Assembly: GCF_019967995.1 (NCBI RefSeq)
Contig: NZ_CP065377.1
Span: forward strand, 2,666,001-2,730,000
Direction of reading: 5' to 3'
Length of the DNA stretch: 64,000 nucleotides
Source: Faecalibacterium prausnitzii
Lineage (GTDB): Bacteria > Bacillota > Clostridia > Oscillospirales > Ruminococcaceae
Under the pieces are notes generated by a model, which had not been told where the DNA came from, made no database searches, and saw only the letters and a list, made by a program, of their open reading frames with translations. The translations under genes were made by a program, and so were the position numbers. Shown piece after piece: positions 18,287 to 26,061 of the stretch. Each line of letters begins with the position of its first letter. Position 1 is the first letter of the stretch.

Positions 18287-18305
18287 TATCCTGAGACTGT
18301 ATCCG

Positions 18306-18341
18306 GGCGGCGTACGGCGAAAAAGGTCGTCCGCCGCCTTT
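18306..18341 (+). terminator. Hairpin terminator after the DapA-family gene
   Basis: GGCGGCG (306-312) pairs with CGCCGCC (332-338), with further ACG/CGT pairing inside, then TTTTGTTGTTT. It lies between the aldolase and glycerate kinase genes and would reduce, not abolish, transcription into the kinase. Confidence 0.7.
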
Positions 18342-18384
18342 TGTTGTTTGTCTGGCCCGGAGCCGGGCCTGTAAAGGAGCCGCT

Positions 18385-19629
18385 ATGAATACAACCCTGC
18401 GAAAAGATGCCGACCAGATCATCGCTGCAAGCCTGAAGGCCGTTCTGCCGGACGAGGCCGTTTTCCGCGCCCTGAAGAGCTTCCGCCCCGGAACGGGCCG
18501 GACCCTTCTGGTGGCTGCCGGAAAAGCTGCATGGCAGATGGCAAATGCCGCCGTAAAGGCACTGGGCCGGGTGGATGACGGTGTCGTCGTTACAAAATAC
18601 GGTCACGTCAAAGGGGAGATCCCCGGCGTGACGTGCTATGAAGCCGGACATCCCGTCCCGGATGAAAACAGCTTTTCCGCCACCCGGAAGGCAGTGGAAC
18701 TGGTACAGGGACTGACGGCAGAGGACCGGGTCCTGTTCCTGCTGTCGGGCGGAGGCAGCGCGCTGTTTGAGCTGCCGCTGGTGCCCGGCCCGGAGCTGCA
18801 GGACATCACCGGCCAACTGCTGGCCTGCGGCGCAGACATCGTGGAAATGAATACCCTGCGCAAGCGGCTGTCCGGCGTCAAGGGCGGCCGGTTCGCGCAG
18901 CTCTGTGCCCCGGCTCAGGTGTTCAGCATCGTCCTAAGCGATATTCTGGGCGACCCGCTGGATATGATCGCCAGCGGCCCGGCCGTTCCGGATACTTCCA
19001 CCTGTGCCGAGGCGCTGGCCATCGCCGAAAAATATCAGCTGAAACTTTCGGCGGAAGCCCGGCATCTGCTGACGCAGGAGACCCCCAAAACGCTGGATAA
19101 CGTGACCACACAGATCACCGGCAGCGTCCGGGAACTGTGCGCCGCCGCAGAGACCGAATGCCGCGCGTTGGGCTACGAGCCGATGATCCTGTCCGACCAG
19201 CTCTGCTGCGAGGCACGGGAAGCCGGAAGCTTTCTGGCCAGTATCCTGCGGACCTACGCAGGCAGCAAGAAGCCGCTGGCCTTCCTTGCCGGAGGAGAGA
19301 CGGTGGTCCACCTGACCGGCAAGGGTCTGGGCGGACGGAATCAGGAACTTGCGCTGGCTGCCGCCCCCGGCATTGCCGGGCTGGACGCCTGTGTCTTTTC
19401 CGTGGGCAGTGACGGCACCGACGGCCCCACGGATGCGGCCGGCGGTTATGTGGACGGTGCTTCCGCTGCTGCCCTGAAGGAGAAAGGGCTGGACGTGTTC
19501 GAGGTCCTGCAGAACAACGATGCCTACCATGCGCTTCAGGCGATCGATGCCCTTATCGTCACCGGCCCCACCGGCACCAACGTCAATGACGTCGCCGTGG
19601 CGCTGCTTATCCCGTCGGAGGTGCGCTGA
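18385..19629 (+). CDS. Glycerate 2-kinase, MOFRL family
   Basis: 414 aa, the usual length. N-terminal DUF4147 domain with the AAGKAAWQM and SGGGSALFELP loops; C-terminal MOFRL domain with GGRNQELALAAA and GSDGTDGPTDAAGG. It phosphorylates D-glycerate with ATP, giving 2-phosphoglycerate, which closes the route from glucarate/galactarate to glycolysis. AAAGGAG precedes the ATG. Last gene of the aldarate region; followed by a hairpin terminator at 19716. Confidence 0.92.
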   Translation: MNTTLRKDADQIIAASLKAVLPDEAVFRALKSFRPGTGRTLLVAAGKAAWQMANAAVKALGRVDDGVVVTKYGHVKGEIPGVTCYEAGHPVPDENSFSATRKAVELVQGLTAEDRVLFLLSGGGSALFELPLVPGPELQDITGQLLACGADIVEMNTLRKRLSGVKGGRFAQLCAPAQVFSIVLSDILGDPLDMIASGPAVPDTSTCAEALAIAEKYQLKLSAEARHLLTQETPKTLDNVTTQITGSVRELCAAAETECRALGYEPMILSDQLCCEAREAGSFLASILRTYAGSKKPLAFLAGGETVVHLTGKGLGGRNQELALAAAPGIAGLDACVFSVGSDGTDGPTDAAGGYVDGASAAALKEKGLDVFEVLQNNDAYHALQAIDALIVTGPTGTNVNDVAVALLIPSEVR

Positions 19630-19715
19630 GTCCCGGCAGGGGGCTTGTCATGCCGGGGCGTCTTCTGAGCGGTACGGGGGCCTGCGCCCTGTATCCGTTC
19701 CGTGAATAAATAACC

Positions 19716-19750
19716 AAGGCTCACCGCCAGATGGACGGTGAGCCTTTTTT
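19716..19750 (+). terminator. Terminator of glycerate kinase gene
   Basis: AAGGCTCACCG and CGGTGAGCCTT form an 11-bp stem followed by TTTTTT. Confidence 0.9.
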
Positions 19751-19830
19751 GGGTGCGCTTCTTTGCTTGGCCTAGGATATTCAGCCGAAACGGAAGGTTT
19801 ATTCCGTTTTGCGGCATCAAAACAAGACGC

Positions 19831-19873
19831 AAAAACTCCCGCCAGCTTCCGGTTGCGGAAGCTGGCGGGAGTT
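19831..19873 (-). terminator. Leftward terminator, probably the original ppdK terminator
   Basis: A perfect 17-bp stem, AACTCCCGCCAGCTTCC (834-850) with GGAAGCTGGCGGGAGTT (857-873), and on the minus strand a U-run after it. Just upstream in that direction is the ppdK-like tail QAAIKNPRK-stop at att site 4. The hairpin therefore looks like the native end of ppdK, now 27 kb from the gene. The rest of the 19,630-20,162 gap holds the terminator above, att site 4 and the PTS-operon terminator. Confidence 0.75.
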
Positions 19874-19902
19874 GATCGTTTATTGGTGCTTTCTCAAGCC
19901 CT

Positions 19903-19965
19903 CACGCAATTACTTGCGGGGGTTCTTGATCGCAGCCTGAGTGGGTGCCAAAATCGCAGAGCGTT
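19903..19965 (-). repeat. att-like site 4: ppdK 3'-end fragment
   Basis: On the minus strand this reads SAILAPTQAAIKNPRK then stop, matching the C-terminus of PPDK (LAAAQAAIKKPRA). The 8-bp core GCAGCCTG is at 19932-19939. Left of the core it resembles site 3 (same stop-proximal sequence and following terminator); right of the core it resembles sites 2 and 3 (GTGCCAAAAT). Interpreted as the outer (chromosomal) end of the island inserted in ppdK. Confidence 0.7.
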
Positions 19966-20100
19966 GGGAATCATTCTTCTCCCTCCGGGTGCTGCTCAAC
20001 GCTTCCTTTTGAACTGAGCATCATCGGCTTGCGATGTCTTTTTACTTCTTCTATGGGAGCAGGAGGCCGCGAGCTTGAGTCTCGCCACTCTGACCGCAAG

Positions 20101-20147
20101 AAAAGCCACGATGAAACGTCACAATATGAACATTTGTCGTGGCTTTT
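20101..20147 (-). terminator. Terminator of the PTS/MATE operon
   Basis: AAAAGCCACGA (20101-20111) pairs with TCGTGGCTTTT (20137-20147). It ends the leftward operon 16 bp after the EIIA stop. Confidence 0.85.
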
Positions 20148-20162
20148 CCTACTGCTTTTTCC

Positions 20163-20570
20163 TTAGAAGAAGGATTCATCCTCTGTCTCATTGGTTTCCA
20201 GATTTACCCTGCGCAGATAGCTGCGGCTTTCCTCCAGAATCTCCTCCAGTCGCTCATCGGACAATTCTTCCTCACACAAGACGTTCATCATGAATGTCAT
20301 GTTGACGCCGCTGACCAGACGCGTGTTCGGCTTCTGGAGATATGGATACATTGACTGATTGACGCTGCCTCCATACAGATCGCTGCAAAGCAGGACTTGA
20401 TCCTCAGCAGAAACGGTTTTGTAGAAATCATCCAGATGCTCCTGCACGGTATCGTTGTCTACATAGGCATCAAAAACCGTCAGATTTTGTTGCGCTCCCA
20501 GAAGGATCTCGCAGGAACTCCTGATGCCGCTGGCAAAGCGGCCATGAGAGGACAGAAAAATCTTTAACAT
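20163..20570 (-). CDS. PTS mannose-family EIIA component
   Basis: 135 aa from the ATG at 20570, whose start overlaps the MATE gene stop by 7 bp. The N-terminus LKIFLSSHGRFASGI has the phospho-acceptor His (about residue 9) of the EIIA-Man fold; the LLCSDLYGGSVNQ loop is also typical. It receives phosphate from HPr and passes it to EIIB. It completes the IIB-IIC-IID set located upstream in the same leftward run, although the MATE and two deacetylase-like genes lie between. Confidence 0.88.
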   Translation of the reverse strand: MLKIFLSSHGRFASGIRSSCEILLGAQQNLTVFDAYVDNDTVQEHLDDFYKTVSAEDQVLLCSDLYGGSVNQSMYPYLQKPNTRLVSGVNMTFMMNVLCEEELSDERLEEILEESRSYLRRVNLETNETEDESFF

Positions 20571-21955
20571 GAATCGGCATTCCTTTCTTCCGTACTGTCG
20601 GAGACGATCCGAAAGCATTTTTTACTTTTGAAACGGAACAGACACACAAAAACCTTGATGATCCAGTCCAGTTTCATGCAGACATATACGACAAATGCCG
20701 GCAACTTCAAGACAACACCGGTGAGCCATCCAAGTGGAATGGAAATCAGCCAAAGAAATGTGGCATCAATCATCATGCAGAACCGTGTGTCTCCACCGCC
20801 CCGCAGGATACCCTTTGTCAGCACGGACTGCAGTGCCTGAAATACAATGATAAAGCTGATCGCGTCCAGGAGCTGCATGGCAATGTCATGTGTTTCAACG
20901 GAAAGGTTGTAGGCATTGACCACAAACGGCCCGATGATCATTAAAATGAGGCTGGTTCCCAGGCTAAACAACACGGTCAAGATGATCATGGTTGTGCTTT
21001 CCCGGTAAGCCTTGTCCAATTTGCCGCTTCCCACATTGTTTCCGGTGATCACGGCCGCGGCCTGTCCGATGCCTTGTGTCATGACTGTGCAAAGGCGCTG
21101 GATCATGGCAACGATGGAATTGGCCGCTACAAACGATGTTCCGATGTGGCCGATGATGACCGAGACCATGCTGTTGCCGATACCCAGAAGCATGTCAGAG
21201 CACAGAACCGGAATGCAGTATTTGCAGTATGTACCCAGCAGATCTCCGACCGGCATCCAAAGATCCCGGATGCGGAAGCGCAACTGCTTTTCCTGGAAGA
21301 AGAAGTGTCCGCCGATCACGATCAGCTCAAACAGACGGGCAAGAACGGTTCCGATTGCGGCACCGGCAATCTGCATCTGTGGCACACCAAAGTGACCAAA
21401 AATAAAGACCCAGTTAAAAAAGATGTTGACGAAGAAACTGCCAATCGATGTGTAGAGCGGGATCTTTACATCATGAATAGACCGCAGAATCAAGGTCAGG
21501 GTCATTGTGATGGCCATCATTACAAAAGAAGCTGTGCTGTACCGGAGATAAATTGCACCCTTTTCGATCACAGCAGTGTCGGCTGTATAGATCCGGAGAA
21601 GCTCCTCCGGGAAAAACAACGAGATCACCATGCAGACGACGGCCACAGAGAGAATTACACGCAGCATGATCGCAACCGTCTTTTTCACATTGTTGTAGTC
21701 GCCTTTGCCATAAAACTGCGCACTGAGAACGGATGCACCGCCACCGACGCCCATACAGGCGATCTGGAACAGGTTGATAAAATCATTTGCCAGCGAAGAA
21801 CCGGAAAGCTGTATCTCACCAAAGCTGCCCAGCATCACAGTGTCCATAATGTTCACGCCCACCGTGATCATATTCTGGATGATCACAGGAAGTGCAAGCA
21901 TCAGCATCAGCCTGTAAAAGCCTGGTTCCTTTACCAATAGTGTCTTTTTTTCCAT
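20564..21955 (-). CDS. MATE-family efflux transporter
   Basis: 463 aa, about 12 membrane segments in two MatE repeats. The start (MLALPVIIQNMITVGVNIMDTVMLG) and IGQAAAVITGNNVGSGK are family-typical. It should export cationic or polyspecific compounds using a Na+ or H+ gradient. Embedded between PTS and ChbG-like genes on one strand, so it may export a product or competitor linked to the sugar the PTS imports; that is speculation. Confidence 0.9.
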   Translation of the reverse strand: MEKKTLLVKEPGFYRLMLMLALPVIIQNMITVGVNIMDTVMLGSFGEIQLSGSSLANDFINLFQIACMGVGGGASVLSAQFYGKGDYNNVKKTVAIMLRVILSVAVVCMVISLFFPEELLRIYTADTAVIEKGAIYLRYSTASFVMMAITMTLTLILRSIHDVKIPLYTSIGSFFVNIFFNWVFIFGHFGVPQMQIAGAAIGTVLARLFELIVIGGHFFFQEKQLRFRIRDLWMPVGDLLGTYCKYCIPVLCSDMLLGIGNSMVSVIIGHIGTSFVAANSIVAMIQRLCTVMTQGIGQAAAVITGNNVGSGKLDKAYRESTTMIILTVLFSLGTSLILMIIGPFVVNAYNLSVETHDIAMQLLDAISFIIVFQALQSVLTKGILRGGGDTRFCMMIDATFLWLISIPLGWLTGVVLKLPAFVVYVCMKLDWIIKVFVCLFRFKSKKCFRIVSDSTEERNADSC

Positions 21956-22029
21956 TTTGTCATCATATGCTCCATTTTTTCCAGTGGCGCATATCCCTTT
22001 ATGCGTTTTAAGCGCAGATGCGCGGTGGT

Positions 22030-22833
22030 TTATTTCGCGTGCTCTGCCAGATACTGATCAAAGCTGATCAGCTCAATGCCGTTTGCCTTGACCCATTCCT
22101 TGATCTTCGGCGAGCAGAGCGCTTCGAGTTCTCTGCCGCGGATGACGGAAAAAGTCGACATATTTTGCAATTCACCATCGCAGTAACCGCAGTGGGTTGC
22201 AAGCATCGCATACGGTGCATTGAAGTCGAACTCACAGCCGCCAGAAAGAATATGCCCGATGACATCCGTTGCACCCTGTTCAGCCAGACCGTAAGATGGC
22301 TTGCGGTCATTCGGGTCGACCTTCATGTTTTTATAGTACCAGCGTGTGCCGACCGGCAGATCCTTCAGACCAAAGCAGTTCAGCAGTACGCCATATTCCT
22401 CTGCAATATCCACCATGGCCTGCTCGACTTCCGGTGTGGAAAGCGAATGCCCTGCAAAGTAGCACGGCTTGCGGCCCACAATTTCGATGAAATTTTCGAC
22501 CTGCTGTTTCATTTCACGGTAGATCTGGTCGTAAGGAATCTCATACAGATTTTCCAGTTTGCGGCGGGTCGAAGAAATAAAAATGCCGTTTTCATCCACC
22601 AGTGCAGGGATGTCCTTCGGGTCGCTGGCGGGCAGCCCGGACACAAGATTCAGGTCCTGACCAACCGAAACATGCGGATACTTTTTCAACTCGTTCACCG
22701 CATAGCGGGCCTGTGCAGCATTGTTTGTCATCAGGCCCACATCAGTCAGAATCCCGCAGCGGGCTGCGCGCAGGCAGCCGTCGGTGATGCTGTCGGTCAT
22801 GGCATAATCGGCGCCTCGTACAATCAGTTTCAT
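22030..22833 (-). CDS. ChbG/HpnK (YdjC)-family carbohydrate deacetylase-like protein, altered metal site
   Basis: 267 aa. Start MKLIVRGADYAMTDSI aligns with the family motif ADDFG, but the first Asp of the pair is Ala and the following Gly is Ala. The usual GxHLNL metal-binding His is Asp (VGQDLNLVSG). A late His remains in FAGHSLSTPE. Family members remove N-acetyl groups from chitooligosaccharides; this one may have altered metal use or be non-catalytic. Fifteen bp downstream of a second copy in the PTS operon. Confidence 0.8.
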   Translation of the reverse strand: MKLIVRGADYAMTDSITDGCLRAARCGILTDVGLMTNNAAQARYAVNELKKYPHVSVGQDLNLVSGLPASDPKDIPALVDENGIFISSTRRKLENLYEIPYDQIYREMKQQVENFIEIVGRKPCYFAGHSLSTPEVEQAMVDIAEEYGVLLNCFGLKDLPVGTRWYYKNMKVDPNDRKPSYGLAEQGATDVIGHILSGGCEFDFNAPYAMLATHCGYCDGELQNMSTFSVIRGRELEALCSPKIKEWVKANGIELISFDQYLAEHAK

Positions 22834-22847
22834 CTGTTTCTCCTTTC

Positions 22848-23624
22848 TTATTTCAGGTCACGGTATGTGATCAGCTCAACGTTGTTGCGGAGGATCCAGT
22901 TCTTCACAAAGTCCGAGGTGAATACTTCGTGATCTTTGCAGCGGATGACCGAATAGGTTGTGTAACGGAACAGATCTGCATCCACAAAGCCGACATGACC
23001 GCCCAAAAGGACGTATTCGTGCCCCATTGCCTCATCCAGATGTTCCCGGACATACGCCAGTGCATCGGTTTCCAGCTGCTTTTCCACCGTGAAAGGCTTG
23101 GTATTGTAACCGTTGGCAGCCCAGTACATATTCACCTTTTTGTGGCAGTCTGCGCTGTACGGAACGCCGCTTTCTTCCGACAGGGTCCGGATCGCCCGGA
23201 TATAGGCCGGGCTGCTGCGGCTGATGGAGTGTCCGTGCAGATATTCCGGCGGCTGCCCTGCAAGACGGACAAAGTGCTTCAGCTGTGCCCGCAGTTCGGT
23301 CAGCACCTGTTCGTAGGGCCACAACTCTTCCTTACCAAAGCGCGGATCTGCCATTTTGACGGTGGAACGGATAAAATGTCCGTCCTGATCCACCAGGTCC
23401 GGGAGCAGTTCCGGGTCAGAGACCGGATCTCCGGAGACAATATTGAAGTCGATGCCAAAGCACACCTGCGGATAATCTTGGATAAAGGATGCGGCGTGCT
23501 CGCTTTCCGGCATATTTACAAACAACCCGGTATTCCGGACGACACCGTTTTCAATTGCATCCAGAATGCCACAGGTCACACCACGGGTAAATCCGTAGTC
23601 GTCCGATTGCGTCAGCAGTTTCAT
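22848..23624 (-). CDS. ChbG/HpnK (YdjC)-family carbohydrate deacetylase-like protein
   Basis: 258 aa. The family motif is intact here (QSDDYGF, residues 6-12), but the GxHLNL His is again Asp (FGIDFNIVSG). The C-terminal half has HGHSISRSSP and GGHVGFVDADL. Homologous to its downstream neighbour at roughly 30-35% by eye. It probably acts on an amino sugar or acetylated oligosaccharide brought in by the adjacent PTS. RBS GAGAGG before the ATG. Confidence 0.82.
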   Translation of the reverse strand: MKLLTQSDDYGFTRGVTCGILDAIENGVVRNTGLFVNMPESEHAASFIQDYPQVCFGIDFNIVSGDPVSDPELLPDLVDQDGHFIRSTVKMADPRFGKEELWPYEQVLTELRAQLKHFVRLAGQPPEYLHGHSISRSSPAYIRAIRTLSEESGVPYSADCHKKVNMYWAANGYNTKPFTVEKQLETDALAYVREHLDEAMGHEYVLLGGHVGFVDADLFRYTTYSVIRCKDHEVFTSDFVKNWILRNNVELITYRDLK

Positions 23625-23644
23625 TTCGACCTCTCCCTTCTCAA

Positions 23645-23688
23645 CATAAAAACCAGGGAAGGAAGGTGCTTTGCGAGCCTTCCTTCCC
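23645..23688 (-). terminator. Hairpin between PTS EIID and deacetylase genes
   Basis: GGGAAGGAAGG and CCTTCCTTCCC (23656-23688), with TGGTTTTTATG following on the minus strand. It likely sets higher PTS expression than that of the distal deacetylase/MATE/EIIA genes. Confidence 0.65.
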
Positions 23689-23698
23689 CGTCACAATT

Positions 23699-24523
23699 TT
23701 ACAGAATACCAACCAGCGAGAGCAAAATGCATCCACCCATAATGATGAAGATCAGTTTGACTGGGGTCAGGCCCTTCTGCAGAGCCTTATAGCTACCCCA
23801 CCAGAGAACAAGGCTGAGCAGACCAGGCATCACATTGTCCAGAATGCCCTGAATGTTGATTTCTGCGCCGTTGACCACCGGTGCCAGAGCAATGTTGATC
23901 TTGATATTGGAAGCAATCAGAACACCGACCATCATGGCACCCAGAATGCCGGCAACTTCCATCAGCATAGAAATAATGCCGGATTCCGAAGCCTGATCGA
24001 TCAAAGAGGTGCCGGTGCGGTAACCGGTCATGAACAGCACATACTTGAGTGCAAGAAGACCGAAGCCGAACATTGCTACAAACAGCAGTGGTCCAAGAAG
24101 ATTGCCGTCGGCTGCAATTCCGATGGCGATGCCGGCTACGATAACACGGACACAGTTGAAGAAGAACGAGTCACCAATACCGGCCAGGGGGCCCATCAGG
24201 GATGCAATGACACTGGTGATCGTGCCGGGTTCCACGTTGCCCTTTTCTGCGCGTTCCTTTTCCATTGCACAGGCAATGCCTGCCAACAGACCATACATGG
24301 TCTGGTTTGTGTTGATGTACTCTGAAGCGTGGCGGGTAAGCGCTTCTTTTTTGGCTTCGTCATCCTGATAATATTTTTCAATAACCGGTGCCGTGGACAG
24401 CACCATGGCACGTCCCTGACCAACCACATTGCTGGTGGTGCGCATGCAGGACAGAGAGCCCCAATAGCATTTGTTCAGGATCTTTTTTTCTTCCGGCGAA
24501 ATCGTATTCTGCTTATTAGGCAT
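23699..24523 (-). CDS. PTS mannose-family EIID component
   Basis: 274 aa from the ATG at 24523 behind GGAGG; it overlaps the EIIC stop by 8 bp. The cytoplasmic N-terminal part has the family stretch FGSMSCMRTTSN-like CYWGSLSCMRTTSN, then MGPLAGIGDSFFF, and membrane segments in the C-terminal half. With EIIC it forms the sugar channel of a mannose/fructose/sorbose-type PTS. Confidence 0.92.
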   Translation of the reverse strand: MPNKQNTISPEEKKILNKCYWGSLSCMRTTSNVVGQGRAMVLSTAPVIEKYYQDDEAKKEALTRHASEYINTNQTMYGLLAGIACAMEKERAEKGNVEPGTITSVIASLMGPLAGIGDSFFFNCVRVIVAGIAIGIAADGNLLGPLLFVAMFGFGLLALKYVLFMTGYRTGTSLIDQASESGIISMLMEVAGILGAMMVGVLIASNIKINIALAPVVNGAEINIQGILDNVMPGLLSLVLWWGSYKALQKGLTPVKLIFIIMGGCILLSLVGIL

Positions 24524-25289
24524 AGAAATCGTCACCTCCAACCGTATTTTCAACCTGCTTCAGAGCACGAGAACGATCAAAGACCATGTAGGCACAGACA
24601 AAGCCGAGGATTGCCACGGAGAGCACCGGCATTGCCAGATATTTGGTCAGAACAAAGCCAACCAGAACGAACGGTACGGTGTACTTCGAGAAAATGGCCT
24701 GGGTCGTCAGCGCCAGGCCGACGACCACCAGCATGCCGCCGGATGCCGACAGACCATTCATCAGCCAGGCGGGGATCGCATCGAATGTGGTCGTGATCAC
24801 GGTGGATCCGAAGTAGCAGCACAGGAAGATGACGGCAGTATCCAGCAGGTGCTGGAGCACGATGGCCTGGAACCAGACCAGACGGTTGTACTTTTTGACA
24901 TCGCCCTGCTTGGCGGCGTTCATCAGGGGCACTTCCATCAGGTTGCCAACCATTGTGGTGACCGGCATCAGGCCAAGGCACAGAGCACCGATCGGAACTG
25001 CGATTGCAATGCCCTCCTCCATGGAGATCCCGGACAGGATCGCGAGGCCCACGCCAACTGCCGTACCCGAACGATAATCGGCTGCGAGAGAGCCGCCGAT
25101 GCCGGAAATGCCCATATAAACAGCTTCCAGCGAGGCACCCATTATAACGCCGGTCTTCAGATCACCGCAGAGCCAACCGATCACTGTGCCCAGCACGATC
25201 GGGCGGGTCATGGTCTGCCATCCCAAAATGCCGTCAATCAGCCATGTGATCCAGTAAGCAAACGCTACAAGCAATGCAGGAACTAACAT
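24516..25289 (-). CDS. PTS mannose/sorbose-family EIIC component
   Basis: 257 aa, about 7-8 membrane segments. The N-terminus includes PIVLGTVIGWLCGDLKTG, GASLEAVYMGISGIGG and AADYRSGTAVG, all typical of the sorbose-specific IIC family. RBS AAAGGAGG. It sits 18 bp after EIIB. The sugar is unknown; linkage to ChbG-like proteins suggests an amino sugar or N-acetylated disaccharide. Confidence 0.92.
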   Translation of the reverse strand: MLVPALLVAFAYWITWLIDGILGWQTMTRPIVLGTVIGWLCGDLKTGVIMGASLEAVYMGISGIGGSLAADYRSGTAVGVGLAILSGISMEEGIAIAVPIGALCLGLMPVTTMVGNLMEVPLMNAAKQGDVKKYNRLVWFQAIVLQHLLDTAVIFLCCYFGSTVITTTFDAIPAWLMNGLSASGGMLVVVGLALTTQAIFSKYTVPFVLVGFVLTKYLAMPVLSVAILGFVCAYMVFDRSRALKQVENTVGGDDFYA

Positions 25290-25307
25290 ACTGTGTTTCC
25301 TCCTTTT

Positions 25308-25808
25308 TTATTTCCAATCAGCCTTTTCCGCTGCTGCAACAAAGGCCTTCAGGGACGTTTTTTCAGTCGAGGGCAGGCTTTGGACATAAGCGTCCGCAAC
25401 ACGTTCGCTGATCTCCTTCAATGCACCAAGATCGTCCCGATCCAACTGCACATACATAGAAACGCTTGCGGTATGTTCTGCCTTGCGGTTGTGGTAATTA
25501 CCCAAGTTGACATTTTTCAGTCCCAGCGCCGAAACCAGTTTCAGCGCATCCTTGGGGTTGTCCGTCAGCAAAAAAATCTTCATGCGTTCTGCGCGCGGAT
25601 CCTGCAGAAGTCCGATCACCTCGTCCACGCTGCGAACATGGGTCTTTTTGCCCGGCGGCGCTGCAATCAGCAGCATTTTCTTTTTGAGCGGGTTCTGGGC
25701 CGCTTCGTCGCTTGCACATACGATGGTGTCGATGTCCAATGCCTTTGACCAGCTGGTTGCAACCTGACCATGGATCAGACGTTCATCAATTCTGAGCAAA
25801 GCAATCAT
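25308..25808 (-). CDS. PTS mannose-family EIIB component
   Basis: 166 aa from the ATG at 25808 behind GGAGGACACACA. The signature RIDERLIHGQVATSW carries the phosphorylated His (about residue 13). First gene of the leftward operon EIIB-EIIC-EIID-deacetylase-deacetylase-MATE-EIIA. The ~250-bp upstream region to the PRD regulator includes that gene's terminator and AT-rich promoter sequence. Confidence 0.92.
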   Translation of the reverse strand: MIALLRIDERLIHGQVATSWSKALDIDTIVCASDEAAQNPLKKKMLLIAAPPGKKTHVRSVDEVIGLLQDPRAERMKIFLLTDNPKDALKLVSALGLKNVNLGNYHNRKAEHTASVSMYVQLDRDDLGALKEISERVADAYVQSLPSTEKTSLKAFVAAAEKADWK

Positions 25809-25982
25809 TGTGTGTCCTCCTTTTTTGATGTGGATCACTTTCCGGAAAAGTTTCTGAGTGTATTATAACAAGTCTGCCACAGACTTTCCTTGTCTGATTT
25901 TTTCGAGCACTTTACATAAAAAATTGCATCATTGTACAAATTTGACAAGCTCATATGCTTGCTTTTGACAAAGTGCACAAAA

Positions 25983-26038
25983 AACACCACACAGGATCCC
26001 ACGCTCCCTCAGAGAGCGCAGGAATTCTATGCGGTGTT
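25983..26038 (-). terminator. Terminator of the PRD-type regulator gene
   Basis: A long imperfect stem between AACACCACACAGGATCC (983 onward) and the region ending GCGGTGTT (26038). Leftward reading ends in TTTTTTGTGC. Confidence 0.8.
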
Positions 26039-26061
26039 GTCGTTTTTTCAAAAGGGCAGCA

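Noticed and set aside
20068..20098. tRNA T-arm-like hairpin (GCGAG-CTTGAGT-CTCGC then CACTCTG)
   Set aside because: Lacks the TTC of a normal T-loop, a CCA end and any 5' partner; at best a decayed tRNA end from an old integration.
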